From positions 620,001 through 684,000 of the forward strand of contig WIUZ02000006.1 in NCBI GenBank assembly GCA_015956445.1: 64,000 nt of DNA, in the 5' to 3' direction. This document shows, piece after piece, positions 10,563-21,822 of this stretch. The notes beneath the pieces are model-generated. The model did not search any database, was not told where the DNA came from, and saw only the letters and a program-made list of their open reading frames with translations. This DNA comes from Thelephora terrestris (lineage: Eukaryota > Basidiomycota > Agaricomycetes > Thelephorales > Thelephoraceae). Numbering within the stretch: the first letter of the stretch is position 1; each line of letters opens with the position of its first letter. The translations under genes and the position numbers were made by a program.

Positions 10563-11287
10563 CACTGGGGGCAAGGGGGTACTTACCCAGTGGGTACATT
10601 GTGAGTTCATTGTGGGTTTTGAAACTATTCGCCCAGCTGTTACCCACCAGGTACTTTTTGGGTACTTTTTGAAAGACACCCATCAATTCGCCCACATTTT
10701 ACCCACTGGGTACATGGTGGGTACTTTGTAAAAGTACCCACTCAGGAACCCAGTGGGTATTTTTTGAGCGAAACCCCTGGGTTCTGTCACAATTCACTTT
10801 CCAATGTGCCCATCACAAACCTGAGCCACTCATTGAGAGTTCTTTCACAAAATACCCACTGATCTGATCAAAATGTACCCAGTGGGTTTTTTTCAAAGAA
10901 CTCACAAAGAACTAACAGTGTGGCTCAGTTTTACCACAAACTCTCAAAGAACCCATTGAGTATCTGGTTGAGTACACTGTGATCAGATCAGTGGGTACTT
11001 TATGGAAGAACTCACAATGAGTGGCTCAGGTTTGTGATGGGCACATTGGAAAGTGAATTGTGACAGAACCCAGGGGTTTCGCTCAAAAAATACCCACTGG
11101 GTTCCTGAGTGGGTACTTTTACAAAGTACCCACCATGTACCCAGTGGGTAAAATGTGGGCGAATTGATGGGTGTCTTTCAAAAAGTACCCAAAAAGTACC
11201 TGGTGGGTAACAGCTGGGCGAATGGTTTCAAAACCCACAATGAACTCACAATGTACCCACTGGGTAAGTACCCCCTTGCCCCCAGTG
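10563..11287. mobile_element. CACTG MITE (TTACCCAGTGGG family), TSD TTT
   Basis: The 725-bp palindrome starts CACTGGGGGCAAGGGGG and ends CCCCCTTGCCCCCAGTG. TTT lies on both sides (10560-10562 and 11288-11290). It interrupts the last exon region of element B. A related left half occurs at 17298. Confidence 0.85.
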
Positions 11288-11683
11288 TTTGGTGGTCCAG
11301 TACGAGAACCGGCTGGTCCCGATTGATGATGAAGTCATTGAGATTCACGAAGAGGAGTTCTACTGGAACACCGGAATTGTTCGCAGGGACACTCCTTGTT
11401 TGGAGTTTGATCCGTACGCTGAGTTTGTTCCTGATTTGGAACTGAACTCTGATATGGAGCTTCCTAATTATGATGATCTGTCCAATGTAGATCTGAATGA
11501 GATTAGGCAGCAGAACTGGGCGAACGAGGAGTTGGTGAGGACGGCCTTGGAAGCAGTACAGAGGATTCACAGAGACCCTGATTAATTAATCCTTCTGTAC
11601 GATGGCTTCCGGAATCAACCTTCTTTCTTGTCTTTTGCATGTGGTCCATGAGTCATAAAGCATAATGGTTTTCATAAGTCCAA

Positions 11684-11758
11684 TCCAAAGGTCAGATTAA
11701 TAAGCCAGTTGACTTCTGCAAGTGGTCAACACACGACACTTATTAATACATCCCTTGT
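11684..11758 (+). repeat. Conserved hairpin of element B (decayed)
   Basis: This matches the hairpin of elements A, C and E. The outer CCCTTGTTGTC side is kept, while the other arm reads CCAAAGGTCAG, and inner arms have changes that weaken pairing. It lies downstream of the coding region. Confidence 0.5.
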
Positions 11759-12044
11759 TGTCGGTAGCCTGAATATCTACTAGTCGTCCAGGGGCAAGGA
11801 GGGCCAGGTAGGGGGGTCTTCGTGTGAAAGTCCGCTGGTACATGTTCACATATTATACCTTGGGTCTTCTGGGGTATCTTGACTAGTAGCACGTTCCACG
11901 TATTGGATTTTGAGTCATTAAACATAGGGCATATTGCATAATAAACAGTTTACCGCCGTGTTTAGGGCAGGGCACCAACTGACTGGGTGGTGATGAGGCT
12001 TTAAATAAAGGAAATGAAAGGGGGTAAATGGCAAAATCATCACA

Positions 12045-12352
12045 CATACACATAGTGATTTCTTTGAAAGTTCATGGTGAAATCAAACAATATTGTGATT
12101 ATATTGTGATTACTTCAAAAAGAACCCACTGGGGACATTATGGACATATCACTGGGTAATATTTGAAAGAATTTTGAATGAGTGGCCCAGCCACATGCTA
12201 GACACATTATGGACAACATTGCGATCGCAATCAAAATTTCCCCAGTGGGCACATTGAGATCACATTGATGGGTACATTGTGGTCGCTTGTTGACTGTGAT
12301 CACAATGTGTTCAGCATGTACCCACCAGGTATTTGACCCCTTGTCCCCAGTG
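12045..12352. mobile_element. Piece of a CACTG MITE cut by element B/D and the inversion
   Basis: It runs from the CATAC duplication to TTGTCCCCAGTG. The partner piece is 41228-41609, which has the same terminal 60 bases. Together they would make one MITE into which the B+D element inserted. Confidence 0.6.
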
Positions 12353-12626
12353 TAAGCCATTCAAGGCACCAAATTTCTCAATGTGGTGATGATAATGCGT
12401 GACAGCGTGTTGGTGAGGGAGGGAAAATCTGGTCGAACATACACCACTCTCCTGAAAGATCTTGTGGTGGTGGTGAAACTTCCTGAGGGCGTCCTCAAGG
12501 GCATGAAGTGAGGTTTCAGTGATGGTGTTGAGGTGCACGATGGAGCAGAACTCCAGGAAGGCTGTGAGAGCCTTGGTGATGTTGACAGCAACCAAACCTT
12601 CCAGTGAGGTGACAAACACCTTCACA

Positions 12627-13292
12627 CACTGGGGGCAGACCCCTACTTACCCAGCAGGCAAATTGAGGGTTTTTTGAGAGTTTTACAACAATTTACTCAG
12701 ATTTTACCCAGTGGGTTAATTGTGAACAAATTCAAAACTTACCCACCACTTTGCCCACACTTTGATCAGTGGGTAAGTTTTGAATTTGTTCTGACCAAGC
12801 TCATCAGTTTGCCCATGAGGTACTTCTTTGACAAAACTCTAAGGGTTCTTTCACAAATTGCACCAAATGTGCCCACCACATGCTCTGAGCCACTCATCAA
12901 GAGTTCTCTCAAAACTTGCTCACAACATACTCAGTAATATACCCACCAGGTTTTCTTTGATGTAATCACAACAAACTCTTGATATACTCAATTTCTTGAC
13001 AAACTCTCAACAATCCCACTGTGTACATGATTGCACATGTTGTGGGAAAATTTGTAGGTAATTTGTGAAAGAACTCTTAGAGTTTTGTCAAAGAAGTACC
13101 TGATGAGCAAACTGATGAGCTTGTTCAGAACAAATTCAAACCTTACCCACTGATCAAAGTGTGGGCAAAGTGGTGGGTAAGTTTTGAATTTGTTCACAAT
13201 TAACCCACTGGGTAAAATCTGAATAAATTGTTGTAAAACTCTCAAAAAACCCTCAATTTGCCTGCTGGGTAAGTAGGGGTCTGCCCCCAGTG
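12627..13292. mobile_element. CACTG MITE (GCAGACCCCTACTTACC family) in Plavaka gene
   Basis: The 666-bp palindrome runs from CACTGGGGGCAGACCCC to GGGGTCTGCCCCCAGTG. Flanks are ACA and ATA, an imperfect 3-bp duplication. It is the most complete copy of the family that is split between 9365-9511 and 38744-39325. Confidence 0.8.
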
Positions 13293-14195
13293 ATAAAAGC
13301 TTTGGAATCATTTCTGGTCCACTGTTGGAAGTTTTGCCCTTGCTTGAACCTGTGAAGGCCGGGGAATAGTGGGACCAGAGCAACTCTGAGAAAGATGTTA
13401 GATGCAGTGAGTGGGTGGTGAACGAGAGATTCAGACCTTCAATCAATCTCATCAAGGATCTCTAACCCCCGAGATGTGCCATACGTCAACTTAAGGTAAT
13501 TTTCAACCCATGTAACAAGGTGGTCTTTGAATGTTCCTTTGATGGCCTGATGGTGGGTGGAGATCTGGGGTGCGAAGCTCATATATATCTGTGTGTGGAA
13601 ATTTAGTGGTGAATGGCTGGAGTTGATGGTTAGTCAGCTGCTGATCTGTTGTGTAGTGTGGAACAAACCAGGAAGTCGGGCACAATGCCGTGGCCAAACC
13701 ATAGGAAGTCTTCATCCTCGGTTTCAAGCAGTGTTAGGAACTGGCTGAGCGTGCAAAGCTTGGCAAGTGATCCATCGAGGTCTGTGGGGTCCGCATCACA
13801 CCTGAGGACATGGGTCAATATATAAAAATAAATCACAAAAGGAGCACCAATGTCACGCACCATCCGTATACAGTCCCTGCAGTGGTCGACTGCTCAGGAT
13901 AATTGGCAATGTACGGACCGATGCCATAGATCACACGGCGGAAGTGATTGTCAGCGCAGCAAATAATATCCCAGGTGGTTATATATGCCTTGACAGAGCT
14001 GTTCATCACCACAAGACACCTGTGGAAAAGGTGTTGATGGAAGTCACAGAAGACGTCACTCTTTCTGTCCTGGCAGGAACCTTGGGTTGTGTCAGTTTGG
14101 GGTGAAACAATTGGAGGCCAATAAAATACCTTTGGGATTTGGGAGGAAGCCAATGAGGACAAGAGCCACCTTATGCGCTTGTTGAAGGCTGTTGT

Positions 14196-15443
14196 CACTG
14201 GGGGCAGGGGTTGGTTTACTGAGTCAGTAAACTGTGAGTAAATTGCAAGTAAATAGAAAAAGAACCTAGTGAAATACTTGCCTGGCAAGTGCAAAGCAAA
14301 TTCACAATTTACTGAGCCAATTTACCTGCAATTTACTGGGTTCAGTATGTGCTCAGTATGTTTGCAGTTTACTGGGTCATGTGACTACAGTTTCCCCATT
14401 AGGTAAACCTCGGAAAAATTCACAATTTACTGGACAAATTTACCCACAATTTACTGAGCCACTTGCCCAATCAATATCTTTCCAATTTGCTGAGCGGTTT
14501 GATCACAATTTACTGGACTCAGTAAACTGGAAAAAAACCAAACTGGTTTACTGACGACATCCCTGATTGGTCAATTTGAAAAATAACCGAAAGTTTACCT
14601 GGACGTGTCATTGTCAGTAAACTGCAAGTTTTCTTTCAGTAAATTGGAAATACACGTCAGGTAAACTGGGAAAACACGTGACGATTTGATTGTGGTTTAC
14701 TGGACTCAGTAAATCAGAAAAAAAACTAACCAGTTTACTGACGATGTACCTGATTGGCTAATTTGAAAAAAACTCGAAAATTTACCAGGACGTGTCTTTA
14801 TCAGTAAACTGCAAGTTTTCTTTCAGTAAATCGCAAATACATGTAAAGTAAACCAGAAAACACATAAACTTTGAATTTACTTACAGTTTACACGTGTTTT
14901 CTGGTTTACTTTACGTGTATTTGCGATTTACTGAAAGAAAACTTGCAGTTTACTGATAAAGACACGTCCTGGTAAATTTTCGAGTTTTTTTCAAATTAGC
15001 CAATCAGGTACATCGTCAGTAAACTGGTTAGTTTTTTTTCTGATTTACTGAGTCCAGTAAACCACAATCAAATCGTCACGTGTTTTCCCAGTTTACCTGA
15101 CGTGTATTTCCAATTTACTGAAAGAAAACTTGCAGTTTACTGACAATGACACGTCCAGATAAACTTTCGGTTATTTTTCAAATTGACCAATCAGGGATGT
15201 CGTCAGTAAACCAGTTTGGTTTTTTTCCAGTTTACTGAGTCCAGTAAATTGTGATCAAACCGCTCAGCAAATTGGAAAGATATTGATTGGGCAAGTGGCT
15301 TAGTAAATTGTGGGTAAATTTGTCCAGTAAATTGTGAATTTGCTTTGTGCTTGCCAGGCAAGTATTTGGCTGGGTTCTTTTTCCATTTGCTTGCAATTTG
15401 CTTACAGTTTACTAACTCAGTAAACCAACCCTTGCCCCCAGTG
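14196..15443. mobile_element. Long palindromic CACTG MITE, 1.25 kb, TSD TGT
   Basis: It runs from CACTGGGGGCAGGGGTTGG to CCAACCCTTGCCCCCAGTG with TGT on both sides (14193-14195 and 15444-15446). The arms of about 600 bp are nearly perfect inverted repeats meeting near 14880. They carry many copies of motifs such as CAGTAAACTG and AATTTACTG. A left fragment of the same family lies at 27150-27249. No ORF of interest was seen. Confidence 0.85.
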
Positions 15444-16328
15444 TGTGTACATTGCCAACTGAGAGATAAACTGGGTGATAAACTTGCTGGGAGGTTGTGA
15501 CGGAGATGGTTGTTTTGTTGCTGCCAAGAATGATGGGAACAAACATGGCGCCATGAGTCATAGGGTCTTCTGCAATGATATCTTGTAGATAACAGTCAGT
15601 GGCTGTCTTACACATTGTTCCCAGGACCAGTCACCACTCATGAAGTTGTGGTGCTGCCGTTCTCCATCTTTGAAGTCTTTGTGTGGTACGTAGTCAATAC
15701 CCGAAGTGAACTCAGGGTTTGAGAGAAGATGGTGGATGACCTGTCTGGGATCATGGTACCAGATTTGGTATTTGGTTCACATCCACTCCATTGTCAGGAC
15801 GGAGCCACTGGTACTGCATGGTATAAGACCTCCATGGAATGTTGCCTAGTTTGATCACATTGATCTGGGAATGGAGATTGTGATGGTTGATGATAGGGGG
15901 AAGGTTGCAGTGGGGAACGAGTGTGGCACTCCAGAGCTCAAGGATTTCATTTATGAGGGACTGGGAGAGGTGTGCTCTGAGGTAAAGGATGTTGGCAAGT
16001 TCAAATCCTGCTTGTGAGGAAAAGGGAGACCAATCATCTGTTGGCTTTGGTGGCGGCCGCAATGGCAGTGCACCCAGTGGGAGAAAACAGCCACAATAGT
16101 CACAGGGGGTTCCTTTCTCAGATACATAGAGTTAGAATAGATCAAAGGAGGTGGGGGTGGAATTTACTGACTGTTGAGTAATGGGTGGTATTTGCGATGA
16201 CAATGGTGGTGATTTCTGAGCTGAGGAAGTGGGTGATGGTCCGAGCTGTGTTGAGTTAACCTGTGGCCAGACCTACAGACCTTGCCGCATTTGCCACAGA
16301 TAAAAAAAGAGAAAGGGGCAGCCACCAT

Positions 16329-17297
16329 CAAGGTGAACTGTGTGCAAGGTTGAAGAGAGGTGGTGAGGGGAGAGCCGCGAAAGTGATGCCACCAGTGTGG
16401 GATGTGGGACTTGGTGCAATTTTTTTCTCCACCTCATTCACTCTGATCCCAACTCACACACATGGCCTCCTATCCTCATCTTGTCCCCTCTTTTTACCAT
16501 TGCCTCCGGACTTCCGTCTTCCCTGCCACGATGGCTGGAGTTGCTCTTGGTGCCCACAATGTTGCCTCACCTGACAATGGCCATGCTAGGTTCTCTGACA
16601 ACAGCCATGGGTTTTCCAACAACAGTCATGCTGGGTTCCCCAACAACGGCCACACTCACTTTCCCAACATCAACCACACCAATTCCAATTCCATCAAGCT
16701 TTTCGGCTTTAACCACATCAATGGCATTGGCTCTCCTATCGCCAGCAACATCAGATCTCTCAATGCCAACCAGCACAACCTGTTTGATGCCAACCAATTT
16801 GACCTCAAACTGCAACCTCTTCGACTTTTGTAATGGTGGCCGCATCAGAGTTTCCAATGCCAGTTGTGCAGGTGATTGGAACAAAAGGTGTTGCTCATGT
16901 CTCATGGTGAGTGGCTCCCCACGTACTCATCAAAACCTGACCGGTGACCACTTGGATTGTAGGGGAGGTATCAAGACTGGCCAATGTGTGCGGTCGTTCC
17001 TGGTGCATGGTCTGTGCGCACAGAAGGAAAGGCTTGACTCCACCAACCAATTTGCAGCCAAGCACTTCGCTTCAAATTTTCATGGCACTATATGATGGGA
17101 CAGGTAAGCAGATCACCATGCTATTCCCTTTTTATATATTCCCCACCCCTGTATCCCCCACTCTCCTTATTCCCTCTGTCCTACATCTTGGTATCCAACT
17201 CACCACTCTTTAGTCCATTTTTTTTTTCCATGGTTGAAACTTGCCCAAGGAACAAGACTACCAACCTGGGAGCAGCCGTTATGACAGAAGCTGCTAA
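16329..17297. other. Unassigned sequence upstream of the Plavaka gene
   Basis: Open stretches exist on both strands (for example 16462-16833 plus, with repeated NNGH-like tracts). Their low-complexity composition and overlap in several frames make a real gene doubtful. It may be the leader or a second ORF of the Plavaka element. No terminal repeat was found. Confidence 0.3.
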
Positions 17298-17907
17298 CAC
17301 TGGGTGCAAGGGGGTACTTACCCAGTGGGTACATTGTGAGTTCATTGTGAGTTTTGAAACCATTTGCCCAGTCATTACCCACCAGGTACTTTTTGGGTAC
17401 TTTCTGAAAGATACCCATCAATTCACCCGCATCTTACCCACTGGGTACATGGTGGGTACTTTGTAAAAGTATTCACTCAGGAACCCAGTGGGTAATTGTT
17501 GAGTGAAACCCCTGGGTTCTTTCACAATTCTCTTTCCAATGTGCCCATCACAAACCTGAGCCACTTGTTGAGAGTTCTTTCATAAAGTACCCAAAAAGTA
17601 CCTGGTGGGTAATGACTGGGGTCGGTTTTTTGCAGGTACATCGTCCATTTCCTTGCAATGAACTTGCAACGTCCTGGACCGGAACAGCACCCCTTGCCCC
17701 CAGTGTGAGCACATTTAGATTACATTGCAGTATCATTTTTGCCGACAGGTCAAAAGCATTCCAGAAACATTTGTTGGATTACATGTCAAGGTAACATTTA
17801 AAATGTAATCAACCTGGAATCAGCAATTACAATTATTGAAAAGTGCACATGAACTCACCATGTAATCAAGATGTAATCACTGATTCCAGGTGCCCTTGCC
17901 CCCAGTG
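17298..17907. mobile_element. Mosaic of three CACTG MITE families
   Basis: The left part (17298 to about 17600) is the TTACCCAGTGGG family as at 10563. It passes into the right end of the family found at 19444, ending CCCCTTGCCCCCAGTG at 17705. This is followed directly by the right half of the CACCTGGAATC family, ending at 17907. No 3-bp duplication frames the whole. Nested insertion with deletion, or exchange between MITEs, could explain it. Confidence 0.65.
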
Positions 17908-19443
17908 AGTGCAAAAAGGAAAAAAAATCGGGCGCCCGATTTGGCAAGAGGACGGCAGCACGAACGTCTGCCGACTTATGTTTCCAGAGTCGATCTACTT
18001 GAGAGGGCCAGTAGACATGAGAACCAAATCCATATATTGTTCACAAAATACAAGCTTCAAATTGAGAAAGACCGAGCGAGCCAGAAGGATAGAAAATCGG
18101 TGAGACATAGATCCGCAAAATTAATTCAGTCTAGAGCGCCTTCTAAGCCCAGCACAACGTCTTTAGCCACCCCTAGAGCAATGTATCCAATCTGGATGCA
18201 TAGCTACACAAGCACCAGCGCAGTTTTGGAGAGAAGCTGTGACATCTAGGGCGAAGGTTAGTGCCTTGCGTCAAAACCAGGAGATTGAACACCCCTCAGC
18301 AACAGTCGGTGTTCCCTCTGTCTGGAGTATAACAATCAGCACAGCAAACAGGGCCACAGCAATCAACCCCTTCTGCACAAGGGGCCCATGGTTTGACTAA
18401 ATGATCAATGAAGATTTGGAATCCCTGCCAAAAAAAAATTATTGCTCACCCAATCCTGAGGATGGATCCAACATTCTCCACACAGTCCAAACATTCATCG
18501 AGGGGTTTTCTCCACAATCCACAGTCATGACAGTGTATTCGTCTTTCGAAATGATGAATTTGAGGAGCTACATGGAGTTGGTGTACGTTATCTAGTCATG
18601 TATGTGTAGCCTGCTTCATTAGATAAATACAAGTTCACTCTTCTGGATGTTGGACGAGCGGGTGCTGCTAAAAAAGTTCTCAAATCAGGACCAATGCGTG
18701 ATGCAGAATGCCTCCCACAACAAGACAGCGGTGCAGGGCCACTGGGGATGTACATCAGTTGACTCCAATGCCTGAGGAAAATAAAGTCACTGAACTTACA
18801 GTGGTTTCCATCCTGATCCAAAGCACCTCTCCGCTCTCCTCATTTGGGTTCCAGCTGGACAAGATGTCAGCTGTGAAGGCAAGGTCCAAAGGCTCCACCT
18901 TGATGAGGGCCGGCACCATCTCTGCGAAGGCCAGTTCCGTTTTCACGGGGGCCAGTTCCACATTCACAAGGGACAACTCCCCCTTCACCAGCAATGTTTC
19001 TGTCTTCACCAGTAGCATTTCCGTCTTCGCTGGGGACGGTTCCGATTTGGCGAACATGCTTTCTGGGGAAACAGGCAAGGCTGTTCTGGCCGCTTCAGTT
19101 CTGGTGTCGTCAGCCATGACCGTATCCTCGGTTTGGGGTTCATCAATTGTCTCCTTGGTTTTGTCGGTGGTGGCCATGTCCTCAGTCTCGTTGGTCGTGA
19201 CCACATTCTCAGTTTTGTTTGCGGCGTCTGTGTCCTCGATCTCATCGGTCATGACTGCATCCTTGAAGTGGAGGCAATACTTCCTCCAAGCACCAATTGT
19301 GTGGTTCAACATCTCAAGAAAAGGGAGGCGAAACCACTGAGTTGGCAATGCAAAGTTTTCAGCTCAAGGCAACACACCTTGATGTGCAGATGGGCGGTGA
19401 GAACATTGTGCGTGAGTTCTGGGTTTTTTTTGAACAGGGTTCC
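17908..19443. other. Unassigned transposon-island sequence with an acidic ORF
   Basis: The clearest ORF is 18755-19348 on the minus strand (about 197 codons). It encodes a Thr/Glu/Lys-rich protein with degenerate repeats of the form VKTExxxV, and near its N-terminus TIGAWRKYCLHF. I do not recognise it. It may be a side ORF of a DNA transposon. A basic plus-strand ORF (17890-18249) starts inside the neighbouring MITE and is weakly supported. Confidence 0.3.
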
Positions 19444-20007
19444 CACTGGGGGCAAGGGGTGGTGTTTCAGTCCAGGACATTGCTAGTTCATTGCAAGGAA
19501 ATGGACAATGTACCTGGCAAAAACCAACCCACTGCAAGGAAACTGAAAAAACCAGGAACATTTTGAATTAACTTGTGATGTTCCCAGTTTTTCCAGTTTC
19601 CTTGCAGTGTTCATGCAGTGGTCCTGATGTTTGCCAAACTCAGTATATTGCAGTTGACAGCACCAGTAAATTCGGGATGTACCACCCCGGAACACTGCAA
19701 ATACACTGTTTGGGTGCATTTTGAATTTTCCTGACCAGGAACATTATAAATGTGCTGATCATCATTGTTGAGGTTACTTTCTTTGGGAAACTTCTGAATG
19801 TACCCATGGATTACCTAATGGGAACATCACTGGAACACTGTGAAGGTACTGACCATTTTCTTTCCCAGAACACTGCAAGGAAATTGGCCTGGAAAATTCA
19901 GGATGTCTTTGCAACGTACTGGGTCGGTTTTTGCCAGGTACATCGTTCATTTCCTTGCAATAAACTTGCAATGTTCTGGACTGGAACACCACCCCTTGCC
20001 CCCAGTG
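19444..20007. mobile_element. CACTG MITE (GGTGGTGTTTCAGTCC family)
   Basis: It runs from CACTGGGGGCAAGGGGTGG to CCCCTTGCCCCCAGTG, 564 bp, with inverted-repeat arms. The flanks (TCC and AGT) do not match, so one side may have changed or recombined. A related copy starts at 26098. Confidence 0.75.
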
Positions 20008-20824
20008 AGTGGCTCCAACGATGACGATGAAGTGTATGCCCCCTTGTCTCTTGTGACTTATTTGAAGGATAATGGAGGTTTTACAGGACTATGCCTGATG
20101 AATCTTCTTCTCAGTGCAATATTATTTCTGTTAGTAATTCATCCGACACCGTACAGGATATGCGAATGTCTATTGCGAGTGACATGTAAGTATTTCTGTC
20201 ACTTTCTTTGGTAAGTGTCCTAACCTTGTAATCTATTTGCCAGATCTATGCTCAACATCGTGGAAAACACAGACCCTGTTGACAATGAGACCCCCACATT
20301 GGCGACCGCAGGCCCCATCGGTTTGCCGTTGTGCCGACCAATGCTGTGAACGAAACCTGTGAGACGACTCTCCCTCTCCTTGATACATGCTGATCCCACC
20401 TACCAAGGTCATCCACTGTAACAAGCGATCTCCTAGGACACCTTTCCCCCTTCCCTATCAATGTCTTCTTGTTGGTTGCTGCCTTCTCATCGCCATCTTC
20501 TCATCATTACATGTACCTCCTGCCTAATCCAAATGAACAGCTTTTCCCCATTCCTCTTGGTCCTTACAACGATGATTGCAGTCATCTAGGTAAGACGTTG
20601 ACAGGGCTAAATTCACAAAGTTGTGACTGTTTCTTGAAAATCTAAGCAACGAAAACCTGAGTAAGACAAACCAACCAACTCCTGTAAGATGTTCAACAAG
20701 ACTCCCAACCGCACTTGAACCCAATCATGAAGACCCGCCGCACATTGAGAAAGGGACATCAATGAACATGGGAGGCTCATGTCGCACTCATGCCCGGCAT
20801 CTTTCTTAATTTACACTGTGGTCA
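20008..20824. other. Unassigned sequence, no supported gene
   Basis: Short open stretches exist on both strands (for example the plus-strand stretch opening SNDDDEVYAPLSLVTYLK near 20010), but no domain is recognised. It lies between two MITEs and is probably transposon remnant. Confidence 0.3.
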
Positions 20825-21234
20825 CTTTCAAACAATACCCGCCTTGTTGGCAATGTGTTGATTGCGGGCACATTTAAAACAAACCCTGGCAGAACTCTTT
20901 GAATATGGCAATATCTCATTAAAAAATAACCAACTGAGTAAGTTGAGAATTTGTGCCTCAATGTCAATGTGAACACAAAATACCCGAGTGGTTTTGGGGT
21001 GATTTATTGATGAACAAAGAATGAAAGAAACCAGTGGTTCAGTTTTTCGAAGAGACCTGAGAAATTTGTGAATTTGACTTGTGCATACCCGCCGGGTTTG
21101 TTGAGAACAAAAAAGCAGGTATGTTTTGAAAGTGCTCTCAATCAAACCTGTGGGTTTGTCCTAGGCACATTGTTTAAAAACTCTCAATTAACTCTCACTT
21201 TACCTGCCAGGTAAAGGGGGGTCTGCCCCCAGTG
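20825..21234. mobile_element. Truncated CACTG MITE
   Basis: It ends GGGGGTCTGCCCCCAGTG at 21234 and has the phrases typical of the GCAGACCCC family, but it lacks the left CACTG end. It is diverged from the copy at 12627. Confidence 0.55.
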
Positions 21235-21591
21235 GGATCTGGGTTGATGCATTCATGGCTATCTAAGTTACAGTATGTAAATAAAACCAGAGAATCTCCT
21301 AAATAAGTAGTGTCAAGGATAGTTGAGAGAGGGAATGGGAACTAGAAAGCAAAACTGAGGGGAACTGGGTCAAAGGGGTAACTACAAAGGAGAAACATCG
21401 ACGAAGACTGAGTAACTAGGAGGGGATGACGAGGGGTGAAGATGGCAAGAAAGGAGACACAGGGGAAGTAGACTCGAGAGCGGAAGACGAAGGCGAAGAT
21501 AGTGAGAGCAAGTGCTCGGAGAACGGAATAGTGCAGAGAATGGAACAGATTGATTGATTGGAGTGTTCCGATCAATGGGAAAGGCGAAAGA
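21235..21591 (-). other. LTR-like fragment related to 31250-31612
   Basis: Its reverse complement matches the region just left of element G, including CTACTTA-AGGAGATTC and the ATAGCC-GAATGCATC end. It is cut on both sides by MITE ends. No coding region is seen. Confidence 0.4.
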
Positions 21592-21822
21592 CACTGGGGC
21601 AGGGGCACCTGGAATCGGTGATTACATCTTGATTACATGGTGAGTTCATGTGCACTTTTCAATAATTGTAATCGCTGATTCCAGGTTGATTACATTTCAA
21701 ATGTTACCTTGACATGTAAATCAACTGATGTCACCAACTCCATTTGAAAATTTCTCAAAATGTTCACAAGCAATGTTTCCTGAATGTGACCACTGGGCAC
21801 ATTGTGAAAACATCTCATGTTA
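21592..21822. mobile_element. Left half of a CACTG MITE (CACCTGGAATC family)
   Basis: It begins CACTGGGGCAGGGGCACC and follows the family up to the phrase AAACATCTCATGTT near 21820, where copia sequence takes over. The right half is missing. Confidence 0.65.

Larger units (their letters stand above)
9512..12044 (+). mobile_element. Type 1 TGTCA element, 3' half (B)
   Basis: This is the 3' part of a type 1 element, ending CATCACA at 12044 and followed by CATAC (12045-12049). The 5' part is element D at 39326-41227, whose outer flank is GTATG (41228-41232), the reverse complement of CATAC. So B and D are two halves of one insertion separated by the inversion. Two CACTG MITEs are nested in B. 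Coding stretches related to the other type 1 genes lie around 9512-9758, 10270-10562 and 11288-11585. The element is broken by insertions and probably by several small changes. Confidence 0.7.
12353..16328 (-). pseudogene. Plavaka-like CACTA transposase gene, broken
   Basis: Minus-strand fragments match the order of Plavaka-type (CMC/CACTA superfamily) transposases of Agaricomycetes. Near the start (ATG about 16328) is a Cys-rich segment, CGKCGKVCRSGHRLTQH. Then follow NHHNLHSQINVIKLGNIPW (about 15.9 kb), HGAMFVPIILGSNKTTISV (about 15.5 kb), YGIGPYIANYPEQ (about 13.9 kb), FLWFGHGIVPDF (about 13.7 kb), YSPAFTGSSKGKTSNSGPEM (about 13.3 kb) and VFVTSLEGLVAVNITKALTA (12.6 kb). Two MITEs interrupt it (14196-15443 and 12627-13292). 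The downstream part (KIPWHQSSHYEALNQML) lies at 41610-41895 on the plus strand because of the inversion. Frames change several times and bases are missing at the MITE junction at 12353, so it is not functional. Confidence 0.75.
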
